NCBI GenBank assembly: GCA_000503195.1
Contig: AYSC01000035.1
Location: 1-46,472 of the forward strand
Direction of reading: 5' to 3'
Source of the DNA: Blastomonas sp. CACIA14H2
Lineage (GTDB): Bacteria; Pseudomonadota; Alphaproteobacteria; Sphingomonadales; Sphingomonadaceae
DNA: 46,472 nt
Within the stretch, counting starts at the first letter, position 1, and the number at the start of each line of letters is the position of its first letter. The notes beneath the pieces are model-generated. The model was not told the DNA's origin. It was given only the letters and a program-made list of their open reading frames with translations, and did not search any database. Positions 8,455 through 15,165 of this stretch are shown here, one piece after another. Made by a program: the position numbers and the translations under genes.

Positions 8455-8871
8455 TCAGCCGAGCAGCACCAGCTCGAGCAGGTTGAAGCCGTCCTCGCGG
8501 CGGTAATCGGCGATTTCGGCCCAGGCACGGATCATCGCAAGGCCCGCGCCGCCGCCACGGTCCATATTGGGCATGTCGATCTCGTCGACAGCACGCGGAT
8601 CGAACGGGCGCCCATTGTCGGCGAGCAGGATGCACACCCCTGCGGGGTCGCGCTCGATCGCGAGCCAGCCGGACAGATCGCCCTCCACCACGCCATGCTC
8701 GTAAACATTGGTCACGGCCTCCTCGACCAGCACGGCAAGCTTTGCGCTCTCGACCGGGCCCAGGCTATGTTCGGCGGCAAAGTCCTGTGCGAGGATGACG
8801 GCGCGATGTACCGATTCGGGACCATTGGCATCCAGATCGCAGCGAAACGGTTTGAAATTGCGCGCAGTCAT
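8455..8871 (-). CDS. RsbW-like anti-sigma/serine kinase ATPase domain protein
   Basis: This 138-residue protein is a single HATPase_c_2 domain. The N-box ELAVLVEEAVTNVYEHG-like motif has E50, E51 and N55. The G1-box LADNGRPFDP (about residues 83-92) and the glycine loop DRGGGAGLAMIRAW follow. Such stand-alone GHKL domains act as anti-sigma factors or serine kinases in partner-switching pathways. No STAS antagonist or sigma gene is present in this window, so the partner must be elsewhere. The start at 8871 gives the natural domain boundary; longer starts (8892, 8928) would run into the divergent FecR gene. It is divergent from the FecR-OmpA pair. Confidence 0.78.
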   Translation of the reverse strand: MTARNFKPFRCDLDANGPESVHRAVILAQDFAAEHSLGPVESAKLAVLVEEAVTNVYEHGVVEGDLSGWLAIERDPAGVCILLADNGRPFDPRAVDEIDMPNMDRGGGAGLAMIRAWAEIADYRREDGFNLLELVLLG

Positions 8872-8915
8872 GCGGCAGGTTATGCCATGCATGCGGGCAA
8901 GAGGGGATGCATAAT

Positions 8916-9350
8916 ATGAAATGCGCACTGCTTGTTACATTTTCGCTGCTGGCCATGACCGCGCAACCGGCCTGGGCCGATATCGGCCGCGTCAAGAAAA
9001 GCGCCGGGACCGCCTCGATCGAGCGCAAGGGCGCGCGGATCAACGCCGCGGTGGGCACCTCGCTGCTGCCCGGCGACGTGCTGGTGACCGGCAAGGGCGG
9101 GCAGATCGCGGTCTCCTTTGCCGACAACACCCGCTTTTCGGTCGGACCCAACAGCCGCATCGCGGTCGACAAGTTCGATTTCGATCGCACCAGCCGCTCC
9201 GGCGCCTTCGAAACCCGGGTCGAGCGCGGATCGCTGGGCGTCGTTTCGGGCCAGATCGCCAAGTCGCGCCGCGACGCGATGAAGGTGCGCACCCCGACCT
9301 CGCTGCTCGGCGTGCGCGGCACCCGCTTCATCATCAACGTGCCCGAATGA
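8916..9350 (+). CDS. Exported FecR-domain protein
   Basis: This 144-residue protein has a signal peptide (MKCALLVTFSLLAMTAQPAWA) followed by a FecR/DUF4880-less FecR fold: GRVKKSAGTASIERKG, PGDVLVTGKGGQIAVSFADN, ending VRTPTSLLGVRGTRF. It lacks a transmembrane segment or C-terminal STN-interaction region, so it resembles the small periplasmic FecR-domain proteins that often accompany adenylate cyclase or OmpA-type genes rather than true FecR sigma regulators. GAGGGG at 8901-8906 is well spaced for the ATG at 8916. Its stop overlaps the start of the OmpA-type gene by 4 bases (ATGA), implying coupled translation. Confidence 0.85.
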   Translation: MKCALLVTFSLLAMTAQPAWADIGRVKKSAGTASIERKGARINAAVGTSLLPGDVLVTGKGGQIAVSFADNTRFSVGPNSRIAVDKFDFDRTSRSGAFETRVERGSLGVVSGQIAKSRRDAMKVRTPTSLLGVRGTRFIINVPE

Positions 9351-9949
9351 TGCGCCGGGGGGGCCCGATCATCGCGCTGCTGCCGCTCGCGCTTGCGGGC
9401 TGCGCTGGCCCATCGCTGCTGCTGCTCGATAACGAGGACGGTTCGAGCGAAGGCGCGCTCGCGGTGATCGACGAGAACTGCGGCAATCCCGAGGGGTCGA
9501 CCATCGCCGGATCGTTCACCCGCACCAAGCTGGCCGGCTGCGCGCCGCGCCCCAGGGGTGTCGGCGAGAATGGCCTCAAGCCCGACGAGCGCAGCCTGAT
9601 CAACGACCTGCCGCCGCCGCCGGCGCGCTTCATCATGTATTTCGTGCCCGACACCACCGACCTCGCGCCGGGGTCCGAGGGCATGATCGACGCGCTCGAC
9701 CGGCATTTCAAGGCACGGCCCGGCGCGGAGATCGAGATCATCGGCTATACCGATACCGTCGGCAAGGCCGAGTACAACCTCACCCTGTCGCAGAAGCGCG
9801 CCGACGAGATCAAGGGGCGGCTGGTTCAGCTGGGCTTTCCGCCCGATGTCATCACCACGACGGGCCGCGGCGAGACCGAACTGCGTTTCCCCACCCCCGA
9901 CGAGACCGAGAATGGCGGCAACCGCCGGGTGGAAATCATCGTCCGCTGA
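9347..9949 (+). CDS. OmpA-family lipoprotein (peptidoglycan-binding domain)
   Basis: This 200-residue protein begins with a short lipoprotein signal ([12 protein letters not shown]; Cys about residue 18). A linker follows, then a C-terminal OmpA-like domain (about residues 90-200) with the motifs [31 protein letters not shown] and GRGETE ending in NRRVEIIVR. OmpA domains bind meso-diaminopimelate of peptidoglycan, so this should tether the outer membrane to the wall. It starts in a 4-base overlap with the FecR-domain gene, and the two probably work together in the envelope. A second ATG directly follows the first at 9350. Confidence 0.9.
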   Translation: MMRRGGPIIALLPLALAGCAGPSLLLLDNEDGSSEGALAVIDENCGNPEGSTIAGSFTRTKLAGCAPRPRGVGENGLKPDERSLINDLPPPPARFIMYFVPDTTDLAPGSEGMIDALDRHFKARPGAEIEIIGYTDTVGKAEYNLTLSQKRADEIKGRLVQLGFPPDVITTTGRGETELRFPTPDETENGGNRRVEIIVR

Positions 9950-10017
9950 TCATCGGCGCTTGCCTGAACGGGCGTGACCGCTACCACCACCGGCTAACGC
10001 TCGTTTCCAGAGGCCCG

Positions 10018-11688
10018 ATGCTCACCGATATCCAGATTTCGCGCGCCGCCAGCTTGCAGCGCATTTCCGCCATTGCCGCAAAGCTCGGGCTCGCCGAAAC
10101 GGCGGTCGAGCCTTATGGCCATTACAAGGCCAAGATCGATCTCAGGGCGGCGGGGCTCGATGGGGCGGAACCCAAGGGCCGGCTCATTCTGGTCACCGCG
10201 ATCAATCCCACGCCCGCAGGCGAGGGCAAGACCACGACCTCGGTGGGGCTGGCCGATGCATTGAACCGGATCGGCCACAAGGCGGTGCTCGCGCTGCGCG
10301 AACCCTCGCTCGGCCCCTGTTTCGGCACCAAGGGCGGCGCGACCGGCGGCGGCTATGCGCAGGTCGGGCCGATGGAAGATATCAACCTGCACTTCACGGG
10401 CGATTTCCACGCGATCACCTCGGCGCACAATCTGCTCGCGGCAATGATCGACAATCATATCCACTGGGGCAATGCGCTCGACATCGACGTGCGCCGCGTC
10501 GTCTGGCGGCGGGTGCTCGACATCAACGATCGCGCGCTGCGCGCCATCGTCCAGTCGGTCGGCGGGGTCGGCAACGGCTTCCCGCGCGAAAGCGGCTTCG
10601 ACATCACCGTCGCCTCGGAAGTGATGGCGATCCTGTGCCTCGCGCGCGATCTCGACGATCTGGAAGAGCGGCTCGGACGCATCGTCATCGGCTATACCCG
10701 GCAGCGACAGCCGGTCACCGCGAGCGACCTCAAGGCGGCGGGGGCGATGGCGGTGCTGCTCGCCCAGGCGATCAAGCCCAATCTGGTGCAGACGCTCGAG
10801 GGCAGCCCGGCGCTGCTGCACGGCGGTCCGTTCGCCAATATCGCGCATGGCTGCAATTCGGTGATCGCGACGCGCGCCGCGCTGGCGCTGGGCGATTTCG
10901 TGGTGACCGAGGCGGGCTTCGGCGCGGACCTGGGCGCAGAGAAATTCTTCGACATCAAGTGCCGCCAGGCGGGGCTCGACCCGGCCGCCGCGGTGATCGT
11001 GGCGACGGTGCGCGCGCTCAAGATGAACGGTGGCGTCGCCAAGGCCGAGCTTGGCCGGGAGGATGTCGAGGCGGTGCGGCGCGGCAGCGTCAACCTCATT
11101 CGCCATATCGAGAATGTGCGCCAGTTCGGCGTGCCCGTGGTCGTGGCGATCAACCATTTCCACAGCGACAGCGAGGCCGAGATCGCGGTTCTGCGCGAGA
11201 TCGCCGAGGCGCAGGGCTGCGAAGCGCATCTGTGCCGCCACTGGGCCCATGGCGGCGCGGGCGCGGAAAGCCTGGCGCAGGCGGTTGCGCGGATCGCGGC
11301 GAGCGGCGAGGCGCGGTTCCGGCCGCTCTATGACAATGCGCTGCCGCTGATCGCCAAGATCGAGACGGTGGCAAACCGCATCTACCGCGCCGAGGGCGTG
11401 TCCGCCACACCCGCCGTGCTGTCGCAGCTGGCACGATGGGAAGAGGCGGGATACGGCCATCTGCCGGTCTGCATGGCCAAGACGCAGTACAGCTTCTCCG
11501 CCGACCCCACGCTGCTCGGCGCGCCGACCGGCCATATCCTGCCGGTGCGCGAGGTACGGCTGAGCGCGGGCGCGGGCTTTGTCGTCGCGATCTGCGGCGA
11601 GATCATGACCATGCCCGGCCTGCCGCGCGTGCCCGCCGCCGAGGCGATCCGGCTCGACGACCGGGGCGAGATCGAGGGGTTGTTCTGA
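10018..11688 (+). CDS. fhs: Formate-tetrahydrofolate ligase
   Basis: This enzyme makes 10-formyl-THF from formate, THF and ATP in the cytoplasm. The 556-residue length and motifs match FTHFS: the P-loop-like [10 protein letters not shown] at about residues 65-74, then [18 protein letters not shown], and further on [15 protein letters not shown] and [13 protein letters not shown]. The C-terminal region ([16 protein letters not shown] and [19 protein letters not shown]) is complete. It stands upstream of metX and metW, so formyl-group supply and methionine synthesis are neighbours here, although the 91-base gap with hairpins argues against simple read-through. Confidence 0.97.
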   Translation: MLTDIQISRAASLQRISAIAAKLGLAETAVEPYGHYKAKIDLRAAGLDGAEPKGRLILVTAINPTPAGEGKTTTSVGLADALNRIGHKAVLALREPSLGPCFGTKGGATGGGYAQVGPMEDINLHFTGDFHAITSAHNLLAAMIDNHIHWGNALDIDVRRVVWRRVLDINDRALRAIVQSVGGVGNGFPRESGFDITVASEVMAILCLARDLDDLEERLGRIVIGYTRQRQPVTASDLKAAGAMAVLLAQAIKPNLVQTLEGSPALLHGGPFANIAHGCNSVIATRAALALGDFVVTEAGFGADLGAEKFFDIKCRQAGLDPAAAVIVATVRALKMNGGVAKAELGREDVEAVRRGSVNLIRHIENVRQFGVPVVVAINHFHSDSEAEIAVLREIAEAQGCEAHLCRHWAHGGAGAESLAQAVARIAASGEARFRPLYDNALPLIAKIETVANRIYRAEGVSATPAVLSQLARWEEAGYGHLPVCMAKTQYSFSADPTLLGAPTGHILPVREVRLSAGAGFVVAICGEIMTMPGLPRVPAAEAIRLDDRGEIEGLF

Positions 11689-11739
11689 CGCCGGTTCCGC
11701 TGTGCGCCGGCGCGCGATGAACCGAAGGATATGCGCGCC
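11689..11739 (+). promoter_or_regulatory. Two mutually exclusive hairpins between fhs and metX
   Basis: CGCCGG (11689-11694) pairs with CCGGCG (11707-11712). GGCGCGC (11709-11715) pairs with GCGCGCC (11733-11739) across the 17-nt loop 11716-11732. The two stems share 11709-11712, so only one can form. The first may simply be the fhs 3' end. No known SAM riboswitch consensus was recognised. Confidence 0.35.
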
Positions 11740-11779
11740 CCATTGACAGCCGCACGGCTTGTCGCCAAGCCCGCCGCCC

Positions 11780-12937
11780 ATGGCGAGCGCATCTGCCCCC
11801 CTTTCCGACGAACGTTTCGGCCTTGACCGGCGGATCACGCTGCTGGGGCCGCTGCCGCTCGATTGCGGCGCCTCCCTCGCCCCGGTGCAGATCGCGTACG
11901 AGACCTATGGCACGCTCAATGCCGACAAGAGCAATGCGATCCTGATCTGCCACGCGCTCACCGGCGACCAGTATGTCGCCTCGACGCATCCGATCACCGG
12001 CAAGCCCGGCTGGTGGCAGCGGCTGGTGGGGCCAGGCAAGCCGGTCGATCCATCGCGCGATTTCATCATCTGCGCCAATGTCATCGGCAGCTGCATGGGG
12101 TCGTCGGGCCCCGCCACGGTCAATCCCGCCACTGGCGAGCCCTGGGGCATGGACTTTCCCGTCCTGTCGATCGCCGACATGGTGCGCGCGCAGGCGCTGC
12201 TGCTCGATTATCTCGGCATTCCGGTGCTCTCCGCCGTCATCGGCGGCTCGATGGGCGGCATGCAGGCGATCAGCTGGCCGGTGCTCTATCCCGATCGCGT
12301 CCGCGCCGCGCTCGTCATTGCCTCGACCGCGCGGCATTCGGCGCAGAACATTGCGTTTCACGAGGTCGGCCGCCAGGCGATCATGGCCGATCCGCGCTGG
12401 CGCAAGGGCGCCTATTATGCCGATGGCGACGTGCCCGCATCGGGCCTGGCGGTGGCGCGCATGGCCGCGCACATCACCTATCTGTCCGAAGCCGGGCTGA
12501 CCGAGAAATTTGGTCGCCGGTTGCAGGACAAGAGCGGCCGGGATTGCAGCGGCAGCAGCTTCGGCTTCGATGCCGATTTCCAGATCCAGAGTTATCTGCG
12601 CCATCAGGGCATCAGTTTCGTCGACCGGTTCGATGCCAACAGCTATCTCTACATCACGCGCGCGATGGACTATTTCGACCTCGCCGAGCCCTTTGATGGG
12701 GTGCTGGCCAAGGCGTTCATGGGCACGAAGACGCGCTTCTGCCTGATCAGCTTCGACACCGACTGGCTCTATCCCACCGCGGAATCGCGCCGCATCGTGC
12801 ACGCGCTCAATGCCGCAGGGGCCGAGGTGAGCTTTGTCGAGCTGTCCTCGCCCTTCGGCCATGATGCGTTCCTGCTCGAATGCCCCGAGATGAACCGGAT
12901 CGTCGATGGCTTCCTGCGCGCCGGGGCGAACGCGTGA
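11780..12937 (+). CDS. metX: Homoserine O-acetyltransferase (or succinyltransferase), MetX type
   Basis: MetX acylates L-homoserine in the first committed step of methionine synthesis. This 385-residue alpha/beta hydrolase has the nucleophile S157 in GGSMGGMQ, the acid D328 in FDTDWLYP and H361 in SSPFGHDAF. Substrate-loop motifs are present ([17 protein letters not shown]). Sequence alone does not settle whether acetyl- or succinyl-CoA is used; alphaproteobacterial members vary. The ATG at 11780 is used rather than a TTG at 11759 because it begins the conserved part. The stop overlaps the GTG start of metW. Confidence 0.95.
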   Translation: MASASAPLSDERFGLDRRITLLGPLPLDCGASLAPVQIAYETYGTLNADKSNAILICHALTGDQYVASTHPITGKPGWWQRLVGPGKPVDPSRDFIICANVIGSCMGSSGPATVNPATGEPWGMDFPVLSIADMVRAQALLLDYLGIPVLSAVIGGSMGGMQAISWPVLYPDRVRAALVIASTARHSAQNIAFHEVGRQAIMADPRWRKGAYYADGDVPASGLAVARMAAHITYLSEAGLTEKFGRRLQDKSGRDCSGSSFGFDADFQIQSYLRHQGISFVDRFDANSYLYITRAMDYFDLAEPFDGVLAKAFMGTKTRFCLISFDTDWLYPTAESRRIVHALNAAGAEVSFVELSSPFGHDAFLLECPEMNRIVDGFLRAGANA

Positions 12938-13524
12938 CCGGATTGCGTCCCGACCTCCAGATCATCGCCGAGAACGTGACGCCCGGCGCGCGCGTGCTCG
13001 ATATCGGCTGCGGCGACGGCGCATTGATGGCGGCGCTGCGCGACAAGGCGCAGGTGCGCGCGCGCGGGCTCGAGCTCGACCCCGCCAATGTGAGCGCGGC
13101 GGTGGCGCGCGGGCTATCGGTGATCCAGGGCGATGCCGATACCGACCTGGCCGACTATCCGTCCGACAGCGTCGATTACGCGATCCTCAGCCAGACGCTG
13201 CAGACCACGCGCGCGCCGCATCTGGTGCTCGAGGAGCTGCTGCGGATCGGCCGGCAGGCGTTCGTCAGCTTCCCCAATTTCGCGCACTGGCGCATCCGCC
13301 TCTCGCTGGCGACGCGGGGGAGGATGCCGGTCACCCGGCTGCTGCCCGAAAGCTGGTACGACACGCCCAATATCCACCATGTCACCATCGAGGATTTCCG
13401 CGACCTGATCGCGGCGCGCGGCTGGACCTGCGACGGGCAATGGTTCCTTTCGGGCGGCAAGCCCACATCGCGCGGCATGGCCAATCTGCTCGCCGAACAT
13501 GCGGTGTTCCTGCTGAGGCGCTGA
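12934..13524 (+). CDS. metW: Methionine biosynthesis protein MetW
   Basis: This 196-residue class I methyltransferase-fold protein has the SAM-site motif [12 protein letters not shown] (about residues 21-32). The MetW-specific features [24 protein letters not shown] and [10 protein letters not shown] are present. MetW is the usual partner of alphaproteobacterial and gammaproteobacterial MetX and is needed for full acyltransferase activity. The start is GTG at 12934, overlapping the metX stop (GTGA), so the two are translationally coupled. The renalase-like gene begins 3 bases after its stop, so all three appear to be one operon. Confidence 0.95.
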   Translation: MTGLRPDLQIIAENVTPGARVLDIGCGDGALMAALRDKAQVRARGLELDPANVSAAVARGLSVIQGDADTDLADYPSDSVDYAILSQTLQTTRAPHLVLEELLRIGRQAFVSFPNFAHWRIRLSLATRGRMPVTRLLPESWYDTPNIHHVTIEDFRDLIAARGWTCDGQWFLSGGKPTSRGMANLLAEHAVFLLRR

Positions 13525-13527
13525 CAT

Positions 13528-14457
13528 ATGAGGATCGGGATCATCGGCGCCGGGCTGGCCGGGCTGACCGCGGCGCGCGGGCTGGCAGAGGCGGGGCACG
13601 CGGTCGTAGTGTTCGACAAGGCGCGCGGCCCGGGTGGGCGCATGTCGACCCGGCGTACCGAAACCGCGCTGGGCATGGCGTTTTTCGACCATGGCGCGCA
13701 ATATTTCACCGTGCGCGACGCCGGTTTTGCCGAGACGGTCGCGCGCTGGGAGGGCGAAGGCATCGCGGCGCGCTGGCCCGCCGCGGGTGACGAGGCCTGG
13801 GTCGGCGCGCCCGGAATGAACGCGATCATCAAGGCCGAGGCAGCGGGGCACGATGTCCGCTGGAACTGCCGGATCGAGGTGATCGGGCGCGAGGGCGCGC
13901 TATGGCGGTTCGAGCACGAATCGGGCAGCGAAAGCTTCGATGCGGCGGTCGTCGCGGTCCCGGCGGAGCAGGTCGCACCGTTGCTGGAGCCCCACGCCCC
14001 CGATTGGGCCGCGCTGGCCGAGGCCACGATCTCACTGCCGTGCTGGACGGTGATGGCAGCTTTTGCCGATCGGGTCGATTTCGCCGCCGATTGTCTGCGC
14101 GACATGGGCGCGATCGGCTGGGCCGCGCGCAACAGTGCCAAGCCGGGGCGGGCGGGGCCCGAAAGCTGGGTGGTGCAGGGATCGCCTGCCTGGTCGGCGG
14201 CGCATCTCGAGGACGAGCCCGAGCGCGTGATCGCGGCGCTGCTGACCGAACTCGCCAGCGCGACCGGGGCGGCGCTGCCCGAAGCGCTGGTCGTGCAGGC
14301 ACATCGCTGGCGCTACGCGCTGTCGGGCGCGGCGGGTCGGACGATGCTGTGGGATGGGGCTTCGAGGCTGGGGGTCAGCGGCGACTGGCTGATCGGACCC
14401 CGGATCGAAAGCGCCTGGGCCTCGGGCCGGGCGCTCGCGGCCGCGATGACCGCCTGA
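13528..14457 (+). CDS. Renalase-like FAD-dependent oxidoreductase
   Basis: This 309-residue flavoprotein has an N-terminal Rossmann motif GIIGAGLAGLTAARGL (G7, G9, G12). A second FAD contact RGPGGRMSTRR (about residues 34-44) and the FDHGAQYF segment characteristic of bacterial renalase-type amine oxidases follow. The C-terminal WRYALSG and GDWLIGPRIESAWASGRALA motifs close the FAD site. Bacterial renalases oxidise 2- or 6-dihydro isomers of NAD(P)H; the exact substrate here is inferred. It lies 3 bases after metW and shares its transcript. Confidence 0.85.
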   Translation: MRIGIIGAGLAGLTAARGLAEAGHAVVVFDKARGPGGRMSTRRTETALGMAFFDHGAQYFTVRDAGFAETVARWEGEGIAARWPAAGDEAWVGAPGMNAIIKAEAAGHDVRWNCRIEVIGREGALWRFEHESGSESFDAAVVAVPAEQVAPLLEPHAPDWAALAEATISLPCWTVMAAFADRVDFAADCLRDMGAIGWAARNSAKPGRAGPESWVVQGSPAWSAAHLEDEPERVIAALLTELASATGAALPEALVVQAHRWRYALSGAAGRTMLWDGASRLGVSGDWLIGPRIESAWASGRALAAAMTA

Positions 14458-14473
14458 TCGGATCGCCTGAGGA

Positions 14474-14575
14474 TCAGATGATCGCGCCGGGGCCGATGCT
14501 CGCGGCGAGGAACAGCGCTGAGGTCAGGGTCGCGAGCGCTGCGGCACCGATCTGGCTGGAAAGCTGGAGCGACAT
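14474..14575 (-). CDS. Tiny uncharged membrane peptide D (33 aa), last of a four-gene array
   Basis: This 33-residue peptide starts MSLQLSSQIG and ends with LAASIGPGAII; it contains no charged residue. The hydrophobic core (residues 9-27) could span a membrane once. AAGGAAA sits 7 bases before the ATG. Counting back from its PG pair (residues 29-30) it aligns without gaps with the other three peptides and is closest to the first one (shared SQI at the N side and LF in the core). The gene ends 16 bases from the convergent flavoprotein stop, so little room exists for anything further. Function unknown. Confidence 0.72.
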   Translation of the reverse strand: MSLQLSSQIGAAALATLTSALFLAASIGPGAII

Positions 14576-14610
14576 GTTGGCGTTTCCTTGAGGAGGGAGT
14601 GTGCAGGCGA

Positions 14611-14694
14611 TCAGACGATGACGCCGGGCAGGACGCTGGCGGCGACCAGGACGACCGACGAGATGGCGGCGAGAGCGGTAGCGATGACGTTCAT
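14611..14694 (-). CDS. Tiny uncharged membrane peptide C (27 aa)
   Basis: This 27-residue peptide starts MNVIATALAA and ends AASVLPGVIV. It has no charged residue and consists almost wholly of Ala, Val, Ile, Leu and Ser. An AGGAAA Shine-Dalgarno lies 8 bases before the ATG. Peptides B and C are the same length and the most alike of the set (MN-x-x-ATALA at the start, PG at residues 23-24). Small residues (A, S, T) are spaced so that close helix packing is plausible. It is separated from the next ORF by 35 bases. Confidence 0.72.
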   Translation of the reverse strand: MNVIATALAAISSVVLVAASVLPGVIV

Positions 14695-14725
14695 TGTGGT
14701 GGTTTCCTGTTGAAGGCGGTGGGGA

Positions 14726-14809
14726 TCAGACGATCATGCCGGGGCCGACGCTGGTGGCGATGAGGATGACCGAGCAGATGGTGGCGAGAGCGGTGGCGAG
14801 AATGTTCAT
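14726..14809 (-). CDS. Tiny uncharged membrane peptide B (27 aa)
   Basis: This 27-residue peptide starts MNILATALAT, continues ICSVILIATS and ends VGPGMIV. It has no charged residue and a single Cys (residue 12) that the paralogues lack. An AAAGGA Shine-Dalgarno lies 8-9 bases before the ATG, similar to that of peptide A. It is the second gene of the array, 43 bases after peptide A. The A-S/T-S-V-x-P-G C-terminal signature is kept. Confidence 0.72.
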   Translation of the reverse strand: MNILATALATICSVILIATSVGPGMIV

Positions 14810-14852
14810 GGGGAAGGTCCTTTCGATTTCGGTTTGAGGTGCAGGCTGCCGA

Positions 14853-14960
14853 TCAGGCGACGACGCCGGGGGCGACGCTGGCGGCGATGAACAGGCTGGA
14901 GGTCAGGATCGCGAGGGCGACGGCGGCGATCTGGCTCTGGGCGTTCGCGAAGAGGGGCAT
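14853..14960 (-). CDS. Tiny uncharged membrane peptide A (35 aa), first gene of the array
   Basis: This 35-residue peptide starts MPLFANAQSQ, continues IAAVALAILT and ends SSLFIAASVAPGVVA (PG at residues 31-32). It has no charged residue. AAAGGA lies 7 bases upstream of the ATG. A near-consensus sigma-54 promoter predicts a 53-nt leader before this start. Across all four peptides, nine of 27 aligned columns are invariant (A, A, L, A, S, A, S, P, G in order). A single transmembrane helix with a five-residue tail after the helix-breaking P-G is the simplest model. Toxic peptide, membrane-stress effector or small-subunit roles are all possible. Confidence 0.75.
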   Translation of the reverse strand: MPLFANAQSQIAAVALAILTSSLFIAASVAPGVVA

Positions 14961-15022
14961 GATGGTGTCCTTTCGTTTGTATCTGGTGGTTCCGAACCGT
15001 TCGTCCGGAGATGCCAGGTACA

Positions 15023-15040
15023 CTGCACAGGCCGTGCCAA
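15023..15040 (-). promoter_or_regulatory. Sigma-54 (RpoN) promoter for the tiny-peptide array
   Basis: On the minus strand the site reads TTGGCACGGCCTGTGCAG. It matches the -24/-12 consensus TGGCACG-N4-TTGC with one mismatch (G for the first T of the -12 block). GG (15038-15037) and GC (15026-15025) are exactly 10 nt apart. The predicted start is near 15013, 53 bases before the first peptide ATG. Assignment is from the consensus, not from data. Confidence 0.7.
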
Positions 15041-15114
15041 ACCGAAAAAGGGCAGCAATTACAGCGTGATAGCTTATTTGACAGGCTCGCTCGACATGAA
15101 CGGATGCTGACTGT

Positions 15115-15129
15115 TGGGAAAATTTCCCA
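15115..15129. promoter_or_regulatory. Perfect palindrome, candidate enhancer (activator) site
   Basis: TGGGAAA-A-TTTCCCA is a perfect 7-1-7 inverted repeat in the 205-base gap between the TPR protein gene and the peptide array. Its centre (15122) is about 109 bp upstream of the predicted sigma-54 transcription start, the usual distance for an AAA+ activator site. It is AT-rich in the middle and lacks a T-tract, so it is unlikely to be a terminator. I do not recognise it as a known NtrC or CtrA site. Confidence 0.55.
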
Positions 15130-15165
15130 TTAATCAGGATCGGCAGTGTGGCGATGGCGAGGCGG

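Noticed and set aside
8921-9346. N-terminal extension of the OmpA-type lipoprotein frame
   Set aside because: This part overlaps the FecR gene in another frame and is arginine-rich; the lipoprotein signal begins at 9347.
11700-11780. SAM-II or other SAM riboswitch upstream of metX
   Set aside because: The hairpins are present but none of the consensus elements I know could be matched, so only an unnamed structure is reported.
14839-15069. Plus-strand 76-codon frame across the micropeptide promoter
   Set aside because: It has no ribosome site and no hydrophobic or domain pattern, and it contradicts four independent minus-strand ribosome sites.
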